The translations under genes were made by a program, and so were the position numbers. A stretch of DNA of 7,767 bases from Pseudomonadota bacterium (GTDB taxonomy: Bacteria; Pseudomonadota; Gammaproteobacteria; Burkholderiales; Thiobacillaceae), in contig JAJXXS010000276.1 of the NCBI GenBank assembly GCA_021780975.1, positions 1-7,767 on the forward strand, written 5' to 3'. Under the pieces are notes generated by a model. The model did not search any database, was not told the DNA's origin, and worked only from the letters and a program-made list of their open reading frames with translations. Below, piece by piece: positions 1 through 5,945 of this stretch. Within the stretch, counting starts at the first letter, position 1; each line of letters opens with the position of its first letter.

Positions 1-126
1 CACTACGGCGACACGGTCACCCTGGGCCAGGACATCGCCAATATCAGCGGCGCCACCTATTCCTGCCGCCATGTGACGGAAGGCGTGAAGCGCATCCTCG
101 CCCTCTACGCGGTGGCCCTCAAATGA
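1..126 (+). CDS. FMN-binding-domain protein, C-terminal end (partial)
   Basis: Only the last 41 codons are in the window, in frame from base 1 to the TGA at 124-126. They contain ISGATYS, which matches the [S/T]GA[S/T] flavinylation motif of FMN-binding domains such as those in NqrC and RnfG. The Thr encoded at 55-57 is the expected site where FMN is linked by a phosphoester bond. The stop overlaps the start of the ApbE gene by four bases (ATGA). That tight coupling to the enzyme making this modification supports the call. The partial protein is probably an extracytoplasmic one-electron carrier. Its N-terminus, signal peptide or membrane anchor lies outside the window, so its full architecture and partner cannot be stated. 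Confidence 0.8.
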   Translation, partial: HYGDTVTLGQDIANISGATYSCRHVTEGVKRILALYAVALK

Positions 127-1016
127 CGACGCAGCGTGCGCGCCCATATCTGGGTACGCTGGTCGAAATCGGCGCCCGCGGCGCAGGCGCGGAGGCCGCG
201 GTGGAATCGGCCTTCGCCGCGGTGGCGCGCGTCCATCAGCTCATGAGCGTGCATGAAGCGGATTCCGAACTCTCGCGCGTCAACCGCACGGCGGCCCACA
301 CGCCCGTGGCCGTCAGCACGGACCTATGGGTGGTGCTGAAGGCCGCCCAGGCACTGGCACGGGCAAGCGATGGACTGTTCGACATCAGCGTCGGCGCCCG
401 CCTGGCCGCGCTGGGCCTGCTGCCCAAGCATGCGGGGCTACCCCAGGCAAGCCACGGCAACTGGCGCGACCTGCAACTCCTGCCGGGCCGGCGCGTCGCC
501 TTCGCCCGCCCGCTCTACCTCGATCTGGGCGGCATCGCCAAGGGCTATGCCGTCGACCTCGCCCTGCAAGGCCTGCGCAGTGCCGGCATGAGCGACGCTT
601 GGGTCAACGCCGGAGGCGACCTCGCCCGTTTCGGCACCGCGCAGGCCGCGCTGCAGGTGCGCCACCCCGCCGATCCCACTCGGCTGCTTCCCCTGCTCTC
701 CTGGCGGGCCGGCGCCGCCGCCACCTCGGCCGGCTACTACGCGCCGCACCGGGACGGCGGCCCGCTGTCGCCCCTCATCGACCCGCGCACCGGCCGTCCC
801 CATGCCCTGGATCGCAGCATCACCGTGATCGCAGGCACCGCCCTGCTGGCCGACGCCCTCACCAAGATCGTCGCGCTCGATCCTGCCCGCGCCAGCACCC
901 TGCTGGCCGCGCACGATGCGCGCGCCCTGATACTGGAAAGCCGTCCCGACGGGAGCGTGGCGGTATTCGATTCCGCCGCCCGCGCCCCCATGCGCGAGAA
1001 CGAGTGCCATGTATAG
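123..1016 (+). CDS. apbE: FAD:protein FMN transferase (ApbE family)
   Basis: The product (297 aa) transfers FMN from FAD to a Thr or Ser of a target protein, most likely the FMN-binding protein encoded just upstream. Family signatures appear in order: SVHEADSELSRVN near residues 42-54, DLGGIAKGYAVD at 134-145, VNAGGDL at 161-167, TSAGYY at 201-206, LIDPRTGRP at 218-226 and ADALTKIV at 243-250, the last holding metal-binding positions. The length is somewhat short for the family because the protein starts directly at the conserved N-terminal strand (ARPYLGTLVEI). I see no lipoprotein or Sec signal, although many ApbE proteins are exported. The ATG lies in the ATGA overlap with the preceding gene, which suggests translational coupling. 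The stop overlaps the next gene by 8 bases, so these genes should form one operon. Confidence 0.93.
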   Translation: MTTQRARPYLGTLVEIGARGAGAEAAVESAFAAVARVHQLMSVHEADSELSRVNRTAAHTPVAVSTDLWVVLKAAQALARASDGLFDISVGARLAALGLLPKHAGLPQASHGNWRDLQLLPGRRVAFARPLYLDLGGIAKGYAVDLALQGLRSAGMSDAWVNAGGDLARFGTAQAALQVRHPADPTRLLPLLSWRAGAAATSAGYYAPHRDGGPLSPLIDPRTGRPHALDRSITVIAGTALLADALTKIVALDPARASTLLAAHDARALILESRPDGSVAVFDSAARAPMRENECHV

Positions 1017-1530
1017 GCCCCACCTTCCCATCCCGCTACGCCTCATGGCAGGCCAAAGAAAGGCCCTCCATCTGTGTTTCGCCCTGCTGTGGGGATCGGG
1101 TGCCCTGTGGCTGGTTTACCACTATTTCTTCAGCATCAACGGTCCCTTCGGCCCCGCGCCCAATCCCCTGGAACACTGGTGGCTGCGCCTGCATGGCCTG
1201 AGCCTGATGGCCGCTTTGCTTGCCATCGGATCGGTGCTGCCACACCACGCCCAGCGCGCCTGGGCTTTGAACAAAAACCGCGTCCTCGGGTTCGCGCTCC
1301 TGGCGGCGCTGGGCTGGCTCATCCTGACAGGCTATGCGCTGTATTACTTTTCCTCCGACAGCAACCAGAAGTGGTTGCCCTTGCTGCACTGGATCCCGGG
1401 CCTCGCCCTGCCGCTGCTCTTAACGATGCACATCATCCACGGCAAGAAGCGCGCCTCACCCCTGCCGCACCGCAGCGAGCCCGTGCTGCCCACCACCGCG
1501 GAGGCCCTGCCCCAACCCAGCACAGACTGA
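1009..1530 (+). CDS. Four-helix membrane protein, DUF4405-like putative haem b protein
   Basis: The product (173 aa) has four clear hydrophobic segments at about residues 19-41, 62-79, 92-114 and 126-144, and a polar, Pro-rich C-terminal tail. Histidines lie in or at the edge of helices (H21, H38, H62, H79/H80, H127, H141, H144), a layout expected for bis-His haem b ligation as in cytochrome b561-like and DUF4405 proteins. By analogy it would carry electrons across the inner membrane between the quinone pool and the flavinylated neighbour. This role is inferred from topology and context, since there is no diagnostic motif. The ATG at 1009 overlaps the end of apbE by 8 bases. An alternative ATG at 1045 would still keep all helices. 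Neither start has a strong ribosome binding site. Confidence 0.7.
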   Translation: MYRPHLPIPLRLMAGQRKALHLCFALLWGSGALWLVYHYFFSINGPFGPAPNPLEHWWLRLHGLSLMAALLAIGSVLPHHAQRAWALNKNRVLGFALLAALGWLILTGYALYYFSSDSNQKWLPLLHWIPGLALPLLLTMHIIHGKKRASPLPHRSEPVLPTTAEALPQPSTD

Positions 1531-1629
1531 TCCCCCGGGGATGCCGATGCGTCCCCACCCGTAGACAGCCAGCCACGCTCCCCGAGCTCGCCAGCAACAA
1601 GATCAAGAACCGACAGCCAAGGAGCATGC
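1531..1629. other. Short intergenic region before the porin
   Basis: These 99 bases separate the membrane protein from the porin on the same strand. A CCCCGGGG palindrome lies just after the upstream stop, but no T-run follows it, so it is not a convincing intrinsic terminator. I see no good -35/-10 pair. Read-through from the flavin cluster into the porin gene is therefore plausible but not shown. Confidence 0.4.
1619..1624 (+). promoter_or_regulatory. Ribosome binding site deciding the porin start
   Basis: AAGGAG lies 5 bases before the ATG at 1630. A second ATG at 1626 is in another frame and only 1 base away from the site, and it reads just five codons before a stop. The spacing favours 1630 over the later in-frame ATG at 1720, which would cut off the basic part of the signal peptide. 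Confidence 0.6.
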
Positions 1630-2994
1630 ATGCAACAGCGTAACCCCATCGACCAGCAACTCGTCACCGCGTCCGCGCGGCAATCCGCGCCGTGTTTCTT
1701 CACCCTGCGCTCCGCCCTTATGGCGGGCGCGCTCGGCCTGGCCTTGCCCGCGCACGCGGCGGAACCGAGCATGGCGCAGCTTGCGGCCGAGGTCGCCGCC
1801 CTCAAGCAGCAGCTGGCCCAGGTCGAGCAACAATTGCAGCAGCAGCAAAATACCCAGGATCAGCAGGCGCGGCAGATCGCCAGCACAACGGCGCGCAGCG
1901 CGGAGGCGAGCAAGACCACCATCGGCGGCTACGGCGAGGTGAATTTCCACAACCTGCGCGCCGATCAGTACGACAGCAGCGGCAACCCCACCGGCACCGC
2001 AAGCAACAACCTGGTGGATCTGCGCCGCCTGGTGCTGTTCGTGGGCCACGATTTTTCCGACAGTCTGCGCCTGCGTTCCGAGATCGAGTTCGAGCACGCC
2101 AAGCTGGCGGGCGACGAGGCCGCCGCCTGCGGGGCCAGCATCGCCCAAAAAGGTAGCGACTGCGGCCCGGGCAGCCGGGGCGAGGTCGACATCGAGCAGG
2201 CCTACCTGGAAAAGGATTTCTCGCCCAGTCTCACCGCTCGTGCCGGCGTCTTCCTCATGCCGGTCGGCATCATCAACGAAAGCCACGAGCCACCCACCTT
2301 CTATGGGGTGGAGCGCAACCCGGTGGAGATCAACATCATTCCCTCGACCTGGGACGAGCCCGGCGTGGGCCTCACCTATCAGGTGAGCGACGGCCTGACG
2401 CTCGACACCGCCCTGACCACGGGCTTCAAGCTCGATTCCGCAACCCATTACGCCATCTATGAAGGCCCCCAGGATGCTGCCAAGGCGGGCGCCAACAACG
2501 GTGCGCTCACCGCGCGCGTGAAGTGGACCGCCATTCCCGGGCTGACCCTCGCGGCATCCGCAAATTACCAAAGCAATGTAAGCCAGGGCAGCGACCCCAA
2601 CGCCGGCAACGCCTGGCTCGCCACCGCCGACGCCGTCTGGAGCCGCGGCCCCTTCACCCTCAAGGCCTTGTACGCGCAATGGAATCTGGCTGGCAGCGGT
2701 CCCAAGGCGGTGGGTGCCGACCTCCAGCGCGGCTGGTACCTCGAACCCTCCTACATGCTCAGCGAGCGCCTCGGCTTCTTCACCCGCTACAACCGCTGGA
2801 ACAACCAGGCCGGCTCGCAGAGGCCCGGCGGCACGCAATACAGCCAGTGGAACCTCGGCTTCAACTACTGGCTCAGCCCCGGCGTGGTCATCAAGGCGGA
2901 CTACCAGCATGAGCGCATTCCGCGCTTGGGGGTCCAATCGGACGAAACGACGCCGGGCACGGGCTTCAACCTCGGCGTGGGCTACCAGTTCTGA
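1630..2994 (+). CDS. Outer-membrane porin with N-terminal coiled coil (OprO/OprP-like)
   Basis: The product (454 aa) begins with an extended Sec signal peptide: hydrophobic core about residues 29-41, likely cleavage at AHA-AE near 43/44. A Gln-rich coiled coil follows at about 48-88, of the kind seen before phosphate-selective-type and related Gram-negative porins. From about residue 97 to the end the sequence alternates like beta strands rich in Tyr, Trp and Gly. It closes with GVGYQF, whose terminal Phe is the usual BAM recognition signal. A Cys pair lies near residues 160 and 178, possibly a loop disulfide. Substrate specificity cannot be read from the sequence. The location just after a flavin electron-transfer cluster suggests it could supply that system's substrate. 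That is inference only. Confidence 0.85.
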   Translation: MQQRNPIDQQLVTASARQSAPCFFTLRSALMAGALGLALPAHAAEPSMAQLAAEVAALKQQLAQVEQQLQQQQNTQDQQARQIASTTARSAEASKTTIGGYGEVNFHNLRADQYDSSGNPTGTASNNLVDLRRLVLFVGHDFSDSLRLRSEIEFEHAKLAGDEAAACGASIAQKGSDCGPGSRGEVDIEQAYLEKDFSPSLTARAGVFLMPVGIINESHEPPTFYGVERNPVEINIIPSTWDEPGVGLTYQVSDGLTLDTALTTGFKLDSATHYAIYEGPQDAAKAGANNGALTARVKWTAIPGLTLAASANYQSNVSQGSDPNAGNAWLATADAVWSRGPFTLKALYAQWNLAGSGPKAVGADLQRGWYLEPSYMLSERLGFFTRYNRWNNQAGSQRPGGTQYSQWNLGFNYWLSPGVVIKADYQHERIPRLGVQSDETTPGTGFNLGVGYQF

Positions 2995-3006
2995 ACTCGC
3001 GCTGCC

Positions 3007-3028
3007 CGCCGGCTGGGACGGACCGGCG
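3007..3028. other. Inverted repeat between convergent genes
   Basis: CGCCGG (3007-3012) and CCGGCG (3023-3028) can form a 6-bp GC stem with a 10-base loop in the 39-base gap between the porin stop and the end of the FAD-subunit remnant. No T-run follows on either strand, so at best it is a weak or Rho-assisted bidirectional stop. The match may be chance in such GC-rich DNA. Confidence 0.25.
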
Positions 3029-3033
3029 AATTC

Positions 3034-3471
3034 TCAGGCGGTGGAGAGCGCCAGCAGCGCCCGGCGCGCCAGAGCGCCCAGCAGCTTGAGCTTGTAGGCA
3101 TTGCCAGGCAAGGGCGATGCGCCCTCCAGCGCAGCCTCGCCCGCCGCGGCCGCGACCGCCTCGTCGATCTTCCTGCCGGCCAACAGGGCTTCAGCCGCGC
3201 GTGCCCGCCAGGGGATGGGCGCCGCCGCGCCCAGCACGAGACGCGCGTCGCGGCAGCGGCCGTCCGGCGCCAGATCCAGCACCACGGCCACCGCTGCGAG
3301 CGGCCAGTCGAAGGCACCCCGCTCACCGACCTGAAGATAGGTGGAGCGGTTACCCGGCGTGGTGGCCGGCAGCCATGCGGTCGTCAGGATCTCGCCGCGC
3401 TCAAGCAGGTTTTCGCGCTGCATATCGGCTTGCGGCAGCAGGAAGAAATCCTCCAGTGCAACCTCGCGCCG
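3034..3471 (-). pseudogene. Remnant of a molybdenum hydroxylase FAD-binding subunit (C-terminal domain)
   Basis: The minus-strand frame ending at the TGA at 3034-3036 encodes about 145 residues that look like the C-terminal domain of CoxM/XdhB-type flavoproteins. It begins RREVALEDFFLLPQAD, then has LLERGEIL, a central RSTYLQVGERGAFDWPLAAVAV stretch and a final helix pair (KIDEAVAAAAGEAAL). Normal family members are about 280-340 aa, so the FAD-binding N-terminal half is missing. Upstream the frame meets a TAG at 3481-3483, inside sequence belonging to the transposase gene. An ATG at 3421-3423 exists, but starting there would omit conserved residues. No large Mo subunit or 2Fe-2S subunit is next to it. 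The fragment should not make a functional enzyme subunit. Confidence 0.8.
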
Positions 3472-3871
3472 CCTGCTGTTCTATGTACTGGCGCACGATG
3501 GAAATCGGCGCACCGCCGCAGCTTGAAGAGAAGTAGGACGGCGACCAAAGCATCCCCTTCCAGTAGCGTTTCTGGAGGTCGGGCCGCTCCTTGCGCAGCA
3601 ATCGGCTGGAAACGCCCTTGAGGCTGTTCACGAGGTTGGAGACGGCGACCTTGGGCGGGTACTCCACCAACAGGTGAACATGATCGTCCTCGCCGTCCAT
3701 CTCGATCAGTTGCGCCTCGAAGTCAGCGCAGACCTTGGCGAAGATCATGCGTAGCCGATCGATGGCGTCGCCATCGAACACTCTGCGACGATATTTCGCC
3801 ACAAAGACCAAATGAACGTGCATCTTGAAAACGCAGTGCCGTCCGTGTCGAATATCGTTGTCATTGCTCAT
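3401..3871 (-). CDS. tnpA: IS200/IS605 family Y1 (HUH) transposase TnpA with altered C-terminus
   Basis: The product from the ATG at 3871 is 156 aa. It acts as a dimer on single-stranded DNA, cutting and rejoining at the element's hairpin ends. The HUH motif is HVH at residues 64-66 and the catalytic Tyr is Y129 in IVRQYIEQQ. Other conserved blocks are MHVHLVFVAKYRRRVF (17-32), NSLKGVSSR (82-90) and WSPSYFSSSCGGAPISIVRQYIE (109-131). Relatives usually end a few residues after QYIEQQ. Here about 23 further residues (AARGCTGGFLP onward) come from reading the hydroxylase remnant in another frame. Catalytic residues are intact, but the tail is foreign and the left DNA end is missing, so activity is uncertain. 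In-frame codons further upstream of 3871 overlap tnpB and are not part of the family. Confidence 0.87.
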   Translation of the reverse strand: MSNDNDIRHGRHCVFKMHVHLVFVAKYRRRVFDGDAIDRLRMIFAKVCADFEAQLIEMDGEDDHVHLLVEYPPKVAVSNLVNSLKGVSSRLLRKERPDLQKRYWKGMLWSPSYFSSSCGGAPISIVRQYIEQQAARGCTGGFLPAAASRYAARKPA

Positions 3872-3886
3872 AGACCAAACTATACT
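3858..3886 (+). promoter_or_regulatory. Predicted tnpB promoter (sigma70-like)
   Basis: TTGTCA (3858-3863) and TATACT (3881-3886) each match the sigma70 consensus at 5 of 6 positions and are 17 bases apart. The expected transcription start, about 7 bases after the -10 box, falls on the A of the tnpB ATG at 3893. No Shine-Dalgarno sequence precedes that ATG, so the tnpB message may be leaderless. Confidence 0.6.
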
Positions 3887-3907
3887 ATCGCCATGGCGCG
3901 CCTCCAA
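3879..3907 (-). promoter_or_regulatory. Predicted tnpA promoter (sigma70-like), overlapping the tnpB promoter
   Basis: On the minus strand TTGGAG (3907-3902) and TATAGT (3884-3879) are separated by 17 bases. The -10 box matches consensus at 5 of 6 positions and the -35 box at 3 of 6. The predicted start lies at 3871-3872, on or next to the tnpA ATG, again without a Shine-Dalgarno sequence. The two -10 boxes share bases 3881-3884, so the promoters should compete. Confidence 0.45.
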
Positions 3908-5131
3908 GCCTTCAAATACGAACTGATGCCCAACGGCCAGCAGGAGCGGCAGATGTGCCGCTTCGCTGGTTCGTGCCGGGTCGTGTTCAACGAGGCACTT
4001 TCCTTGCAAAAGAAGCGCTACGAGCAGGGCGAGAAGAAGCTCGGCTACGCTGGGTTGTGCAAGGAACTCACGGCATGGCGCAACGGTGCGCCGCTGCCCT
4101 CGGGGCGCACGGCTCCGTGGCTGGCCGAGGGGCCGGTACACACGCAGCAACAGACGCTCAAGGATTTGGAGCGGGCGTATGCCAACTTTTTCGCCAAGCG
4201 GGCAGACTTTCCGCGTTTCAAGAGGAAGGGCCGGTCGGACAGCTTCCGTTATCCCGACCCGAAGCAAATCAAGCTCGATGAGGCCAACAACCGCATGTTC
4301 CTGCCCAAACTCGGCTGGCTACGCTACCGCAACAGCCGGGACGTGCTGGGTACGGTGAAGAACATCACCGTCAGCCAATCCTGCGGCAAGTGGTTCGTGT
4401 CGATCCAGACCGAGCGTGAGGTTGAGCAGCCCATCCCGCAGGGTGGCGCGGTCGGTATCGACATGGGCATTGCCCGGTTTGCCACTCTGTCGGACGGCAC
4501 GTTCGTTGCCCCGCTCAACAGCTTCAAGCGGCATCAGGACAGGTTGCGCAAGGCGCAGCAGGCGCTCTCCCGCAAGACGAAGTTCGGCAACAACTGGAAG
4601 AAGGCGAAAGCCCGCGTCCAACGCATTCACGTCCGTATCGGCAACGCCCGCCGCGACTTCCTGCACAAGACCTCGACCGCGATCAGCCAAAACCACGCGA
4701 TGGTGTGTATCGAGGACTTGCAGGTACGGAACATGTCCAAGTCGGCGGCAGGCACCACCGAAAAGCCGGGTAGACACGTTCGGGCCAAGTCTGGTCTGAA
4801 CAAATCTATCCTCGATCAAGGCTGGTTCGAGTTCCGCCGTCAACTGGATTACAAGCTGGCGTGGCGGGGCGGCTGGCTGGTCGCGGTGCCGCCGCAGAAC
4901 ACGAGCCGCACCTGCCCGTGCTGCGGTCATGTATCGGCGGCCAACCGCCAGACACAAGCCCGGTTTGAGTGCGTGGAATGTGGTTTCGAGGAAAACGCCG
5001 ATGTCGTCGGCGCGATCAATGTGCTAGGGGCGGGACACGCCCGGTTCGCCTGTGAAGTGAGCGGTGAAGTCATGCCGCCAGCAGCAGGAACCCACCGAAG
5101 CGACTCAGGAGTGGCTCAATGCCGGGCCTGA
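3893..5131 (+). CDS. tnpB: TnpB RNA-guided endonuclease (IS200/IS605 family)
   Basis: The product (412 aa) is a full-length TnpB, the compact RuvC nuclease related to Cas12. It uses an omega RNA from the element's right end to cut DNA next to a short target-adjacent motif. The N-terminal wedge/helical region spans about residues 1-180. RuvC motifs are complete: D190 in GIDMGIARFA, E274 in VCIEDLQVRNM and D370 in ENADVVGAINVL. The zinc finger lies between them, with CPCCG at 341-345 and CVECG at 360-364. The ATG at 3893 gives the family N-terminus (MARLQAFKYEL). An in-frame ATG at 3812 would add 27 residues reading through tnpA and is unlikely. The C-terminal segment after about residue 385 is low in conserved residues and overlaps the expected omega RNA. 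No catalytic residue is missing. Confidence 0.92.
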   Translation: MARLQAFKYELMPNGQQERQMCRFAGSCRVVFNEALSLQKKRYEQGEKKLGYAGLCKELTAWRNGAPLPSGRTAPWLAEGPVHTQQQTLKDLERAYANFFAKRADFPRFKRKGRSDSFRYPDPKQIKLDEANNRMFLPKLGWLRYRNSRDVLGTVKNITVSQSCGKWFVSIQTEREVEQPIPQGGAVGIDMGIARFATLSDGTFVAPLNSFKRHQDRLRKAQQALSRKTKFGNNWKKAKARVQRIHVRIGNARRDFLHKTSTAISQNHAMVCIEDLQVRNMSKSAAGTTEKPGRHVRAKSGLNKSILDQGWFEFRRQLDYKLAWRGGWLVAVPPQNTSRTCPCCGHVSAANRQTQARFECVECGFEENADVVGAINVLGAGHARFACEVSGEVMPPAAGTHRSDSGVAQCRA

Positions 5132-5190
5132 GCGCCGTAGGAATCGCCGGCCTTCAGGCCGGGGAGCATGTCAAATCATTGAACCCTGGT
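5035..5190 (+). ncRNA. Probable omega RNA (reRNA) of TnpB with its guide
   Basis: TnpB elements produce a guide RNA from the 3' part of tnpB through the right end, with the guide taken from the flanking DNA. Here the scaffold would cover the last ~100 bases of tnpB and the right-end region, which includes a 6-bp hairpin CCGGCC-TTCA-GGCCGG (5147-5162) and ends at TCAA (5171-5174). The guide would start at 5175 (ATCATTGAACCCTGG). A possible extra pairing is GGTT..CCTG (5043-5052) with CAGGAACC (5085-5092), with a two-base bulge. The 5' end is not visible in the sequence, so the start given is approximate. Confidence 0.5.
5141..5174 (+). repeat. Right end (RE) of the IS with subterminal hairpin
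   Basis: GAATC is followed by the perfect stem CCGGCC/GGCCGG with loop TTCA, then GGGAGCATG and the tip TCAA. The imperfect-palindrome-then-TCAA layout is typical of RE sites recognised by Y1 transposases. The tip is placed at 5174, accurate to a few bases. Confidence 0.7.
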
Positions 5191-5283
5191 TCGGACACTC
5201 CTTTCGTTTTTATAGTTGATGGCAGCACGGCCTGCCGGCGAGGTCCCCGACATCGCATGGCTTTCAACAAGGTTTAATTTTGG
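5175..5283. other. Flank between the IS right end and msrQ
   Basis: This 109-base stretch is AT-richer than its surroundings. It starts with the predicted TnpB guide, which contains the self-complementary GAACC-CT-GGTTC (5181-5192). On the minus strand it shows AAAGGAG (5204-5198) a little after TATAAA, pointing towards the IS. This could be the leader of the gene the element broke. I see no complete gene and no clear terminator for msrQ. Confidence 0.35.
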
Positions 5284-5940
5284 TCAGCGATGACCTGCAA
5301 GCCGAGTGGGCGTGACAGGCTCGCCTCGGCGCAGCAGGACTCCCCAGCGTGGCGCGATCTGCCAGGCCCACAGGCGCCAACCCAGCAGTGCGGCGAGCGC
5401 GGCGCCATAGCCCAGCGGCGGCAGGAAATCGATCTTGACCAGCAGCAGGTAGTGCAAGACGCCGAGGATAGCGACGGCGTACACCAGCCGGTGCAGCTTC
5501 TGCCAGCGCCGCCCCAGCCGGCGCACCATGGCATCGGTCGAGGTGGCCGCCAGCAGCACCATGAACAGCAGCGCAAGATAGCCGGCGAAGATGTAGGGCC
5601 GCTTCAGGTCGCCCGCAATCAGGCTCAGGTCGAAATATTGATTGAGCCCCCAATACACCGCCAGATGCAACATGCCATAGGCGAAGGCGTAGAGCCCCAG
5701 CATGCGGCGCGCGCTGACGAGCCAGCCCCAACCCGTCAGCCGGCGCAGCGGCGTGATCGCGAGCGTGACCAGCAAGAGGCGCAGCGACCACACGCCGGTC
5801 TCGTTGGTAAGCTCGCCGATGGGGTTGGCACCGAGGTTTCCCGTATAGGCCAGCCAGCCCTGCCGCAGCAGAGGCAGCAAACAGAGGACGAAGACTGTCG
5901 GCTTGAGTCCGTAGCGAACCAGGGTTTGCCGCGTCGCCAT
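5284..5940 (-). CDS. msrQ: MsrQ haem-binding membrane subunit of protein-methionine-sulfoxide reductase
   Basis: The product (218 aa, usual length for MsrQ/YedZ) is an inner-membrane haem b protein that passes electrons from the quinone pool or a flavin reductase to MsrP in the periplasm. Hydrophobic segments occur at about residues 14-31, 50-66, 80-98, 115-132, 150-168 and 176-193. Candidate haem-ligand histidines are H92 (GMLHLAVYWG), H150 (QKLHRLVYA) and H163 (VLHYLLLVKIDF), closely matching the positions of the E. coli ligands. Family signatures NPIGELTNETGVWSL and RRMLGLYAF are present. It starts 5 bases after the msrP stop, so the two are co-transcribed. The short basic tail after about residue 200 is not distinctive. 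Confidence 0.95.
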   Translation of the reverse strand: MATRQTLVRYGLKPTVFVLCLLPLLRQGWLAYTGNLGANPIGELTNETGVWSLRLLLVTLAITPLRRLTGWGWLVSARRMLGLYAFAYGMLHLAVYWGLNQYFDLSLIAGDLKRPYIFAGYLALLFMVLLAATSTDAMVRRLGRRWQKLHRLVYAVAILGVLHYLLLVKIDFLPPLGYGAALAALLGWRLWAWQIAPRWGVLLRRGEPVTPTRLAGHR

Positions 5941-5945
5941 GGCTG

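Larger units (their letters stand above)
3466..5174. mobile_element. IS200/IS605-family element with divergent tnpA and tnpB, left end lost
   Basis: The element carries a Y1 HUH transposase gene on the minus strand and a TnpB gene on the plus strand, reading away from each other as in IS605-type elements. The right end is intact: a hairpin after tnpB and then the tip GTCAA, resembling the TCAA cleavage site known for IS608. The left end, which should hold a subterminal hairpin beyond the tnpA stop, is absent, because tnpA runs straight into the hydroxylase fragment. The left boundary is therefore estimated (about 3466-3480) from where transposase-like sequence gives way to FAD-subunit-like sequence. 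Without a left end the element should be unable to excise normally. Confidence 0.8.

Noticed and set aside
326..1201. Plus-strand open frame overlapping apbE and the next gene
   Set aside because: The Arg/Pro-rich translation is typical of an out-of-frame reading of GC-rich DNA, while the overlapping ApbE motifs are unmistakable.
1603..2937. Long minus-strand open frame antisense to the porin (about 444 codons)
   Set aside because: It is the reverse of a GC-rich coding gene and its protein is Gly/Ala/Val/Leu-rich with no domain I recognise. The plus-strand porin has a signal peptide, coiled coil and terminal Phe.
3872..4267. Upstream in-frame extension of tnpA on the minus strand
   Set aside because: These codons are antisense to tnpB and resemble nothing in the Y1 family. 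The family N-terminus fits a start at 3871.
5178..5200. Possible tRNA T-arm (GGGTTCAAT on the minus strand)
   Set aside because: No acceptor stem, anticodon arm or D-arm can be formed around it. It is a short chance match.
5202..5213. T-rich run as an intrinsic terminator after the GAACC/GGTTC repeat
   Set aside because: The stem is only 5 bp with a 2-base loop and lies 9 or more bases from the T-run, so the layout is not that of an intrinsic terminator.
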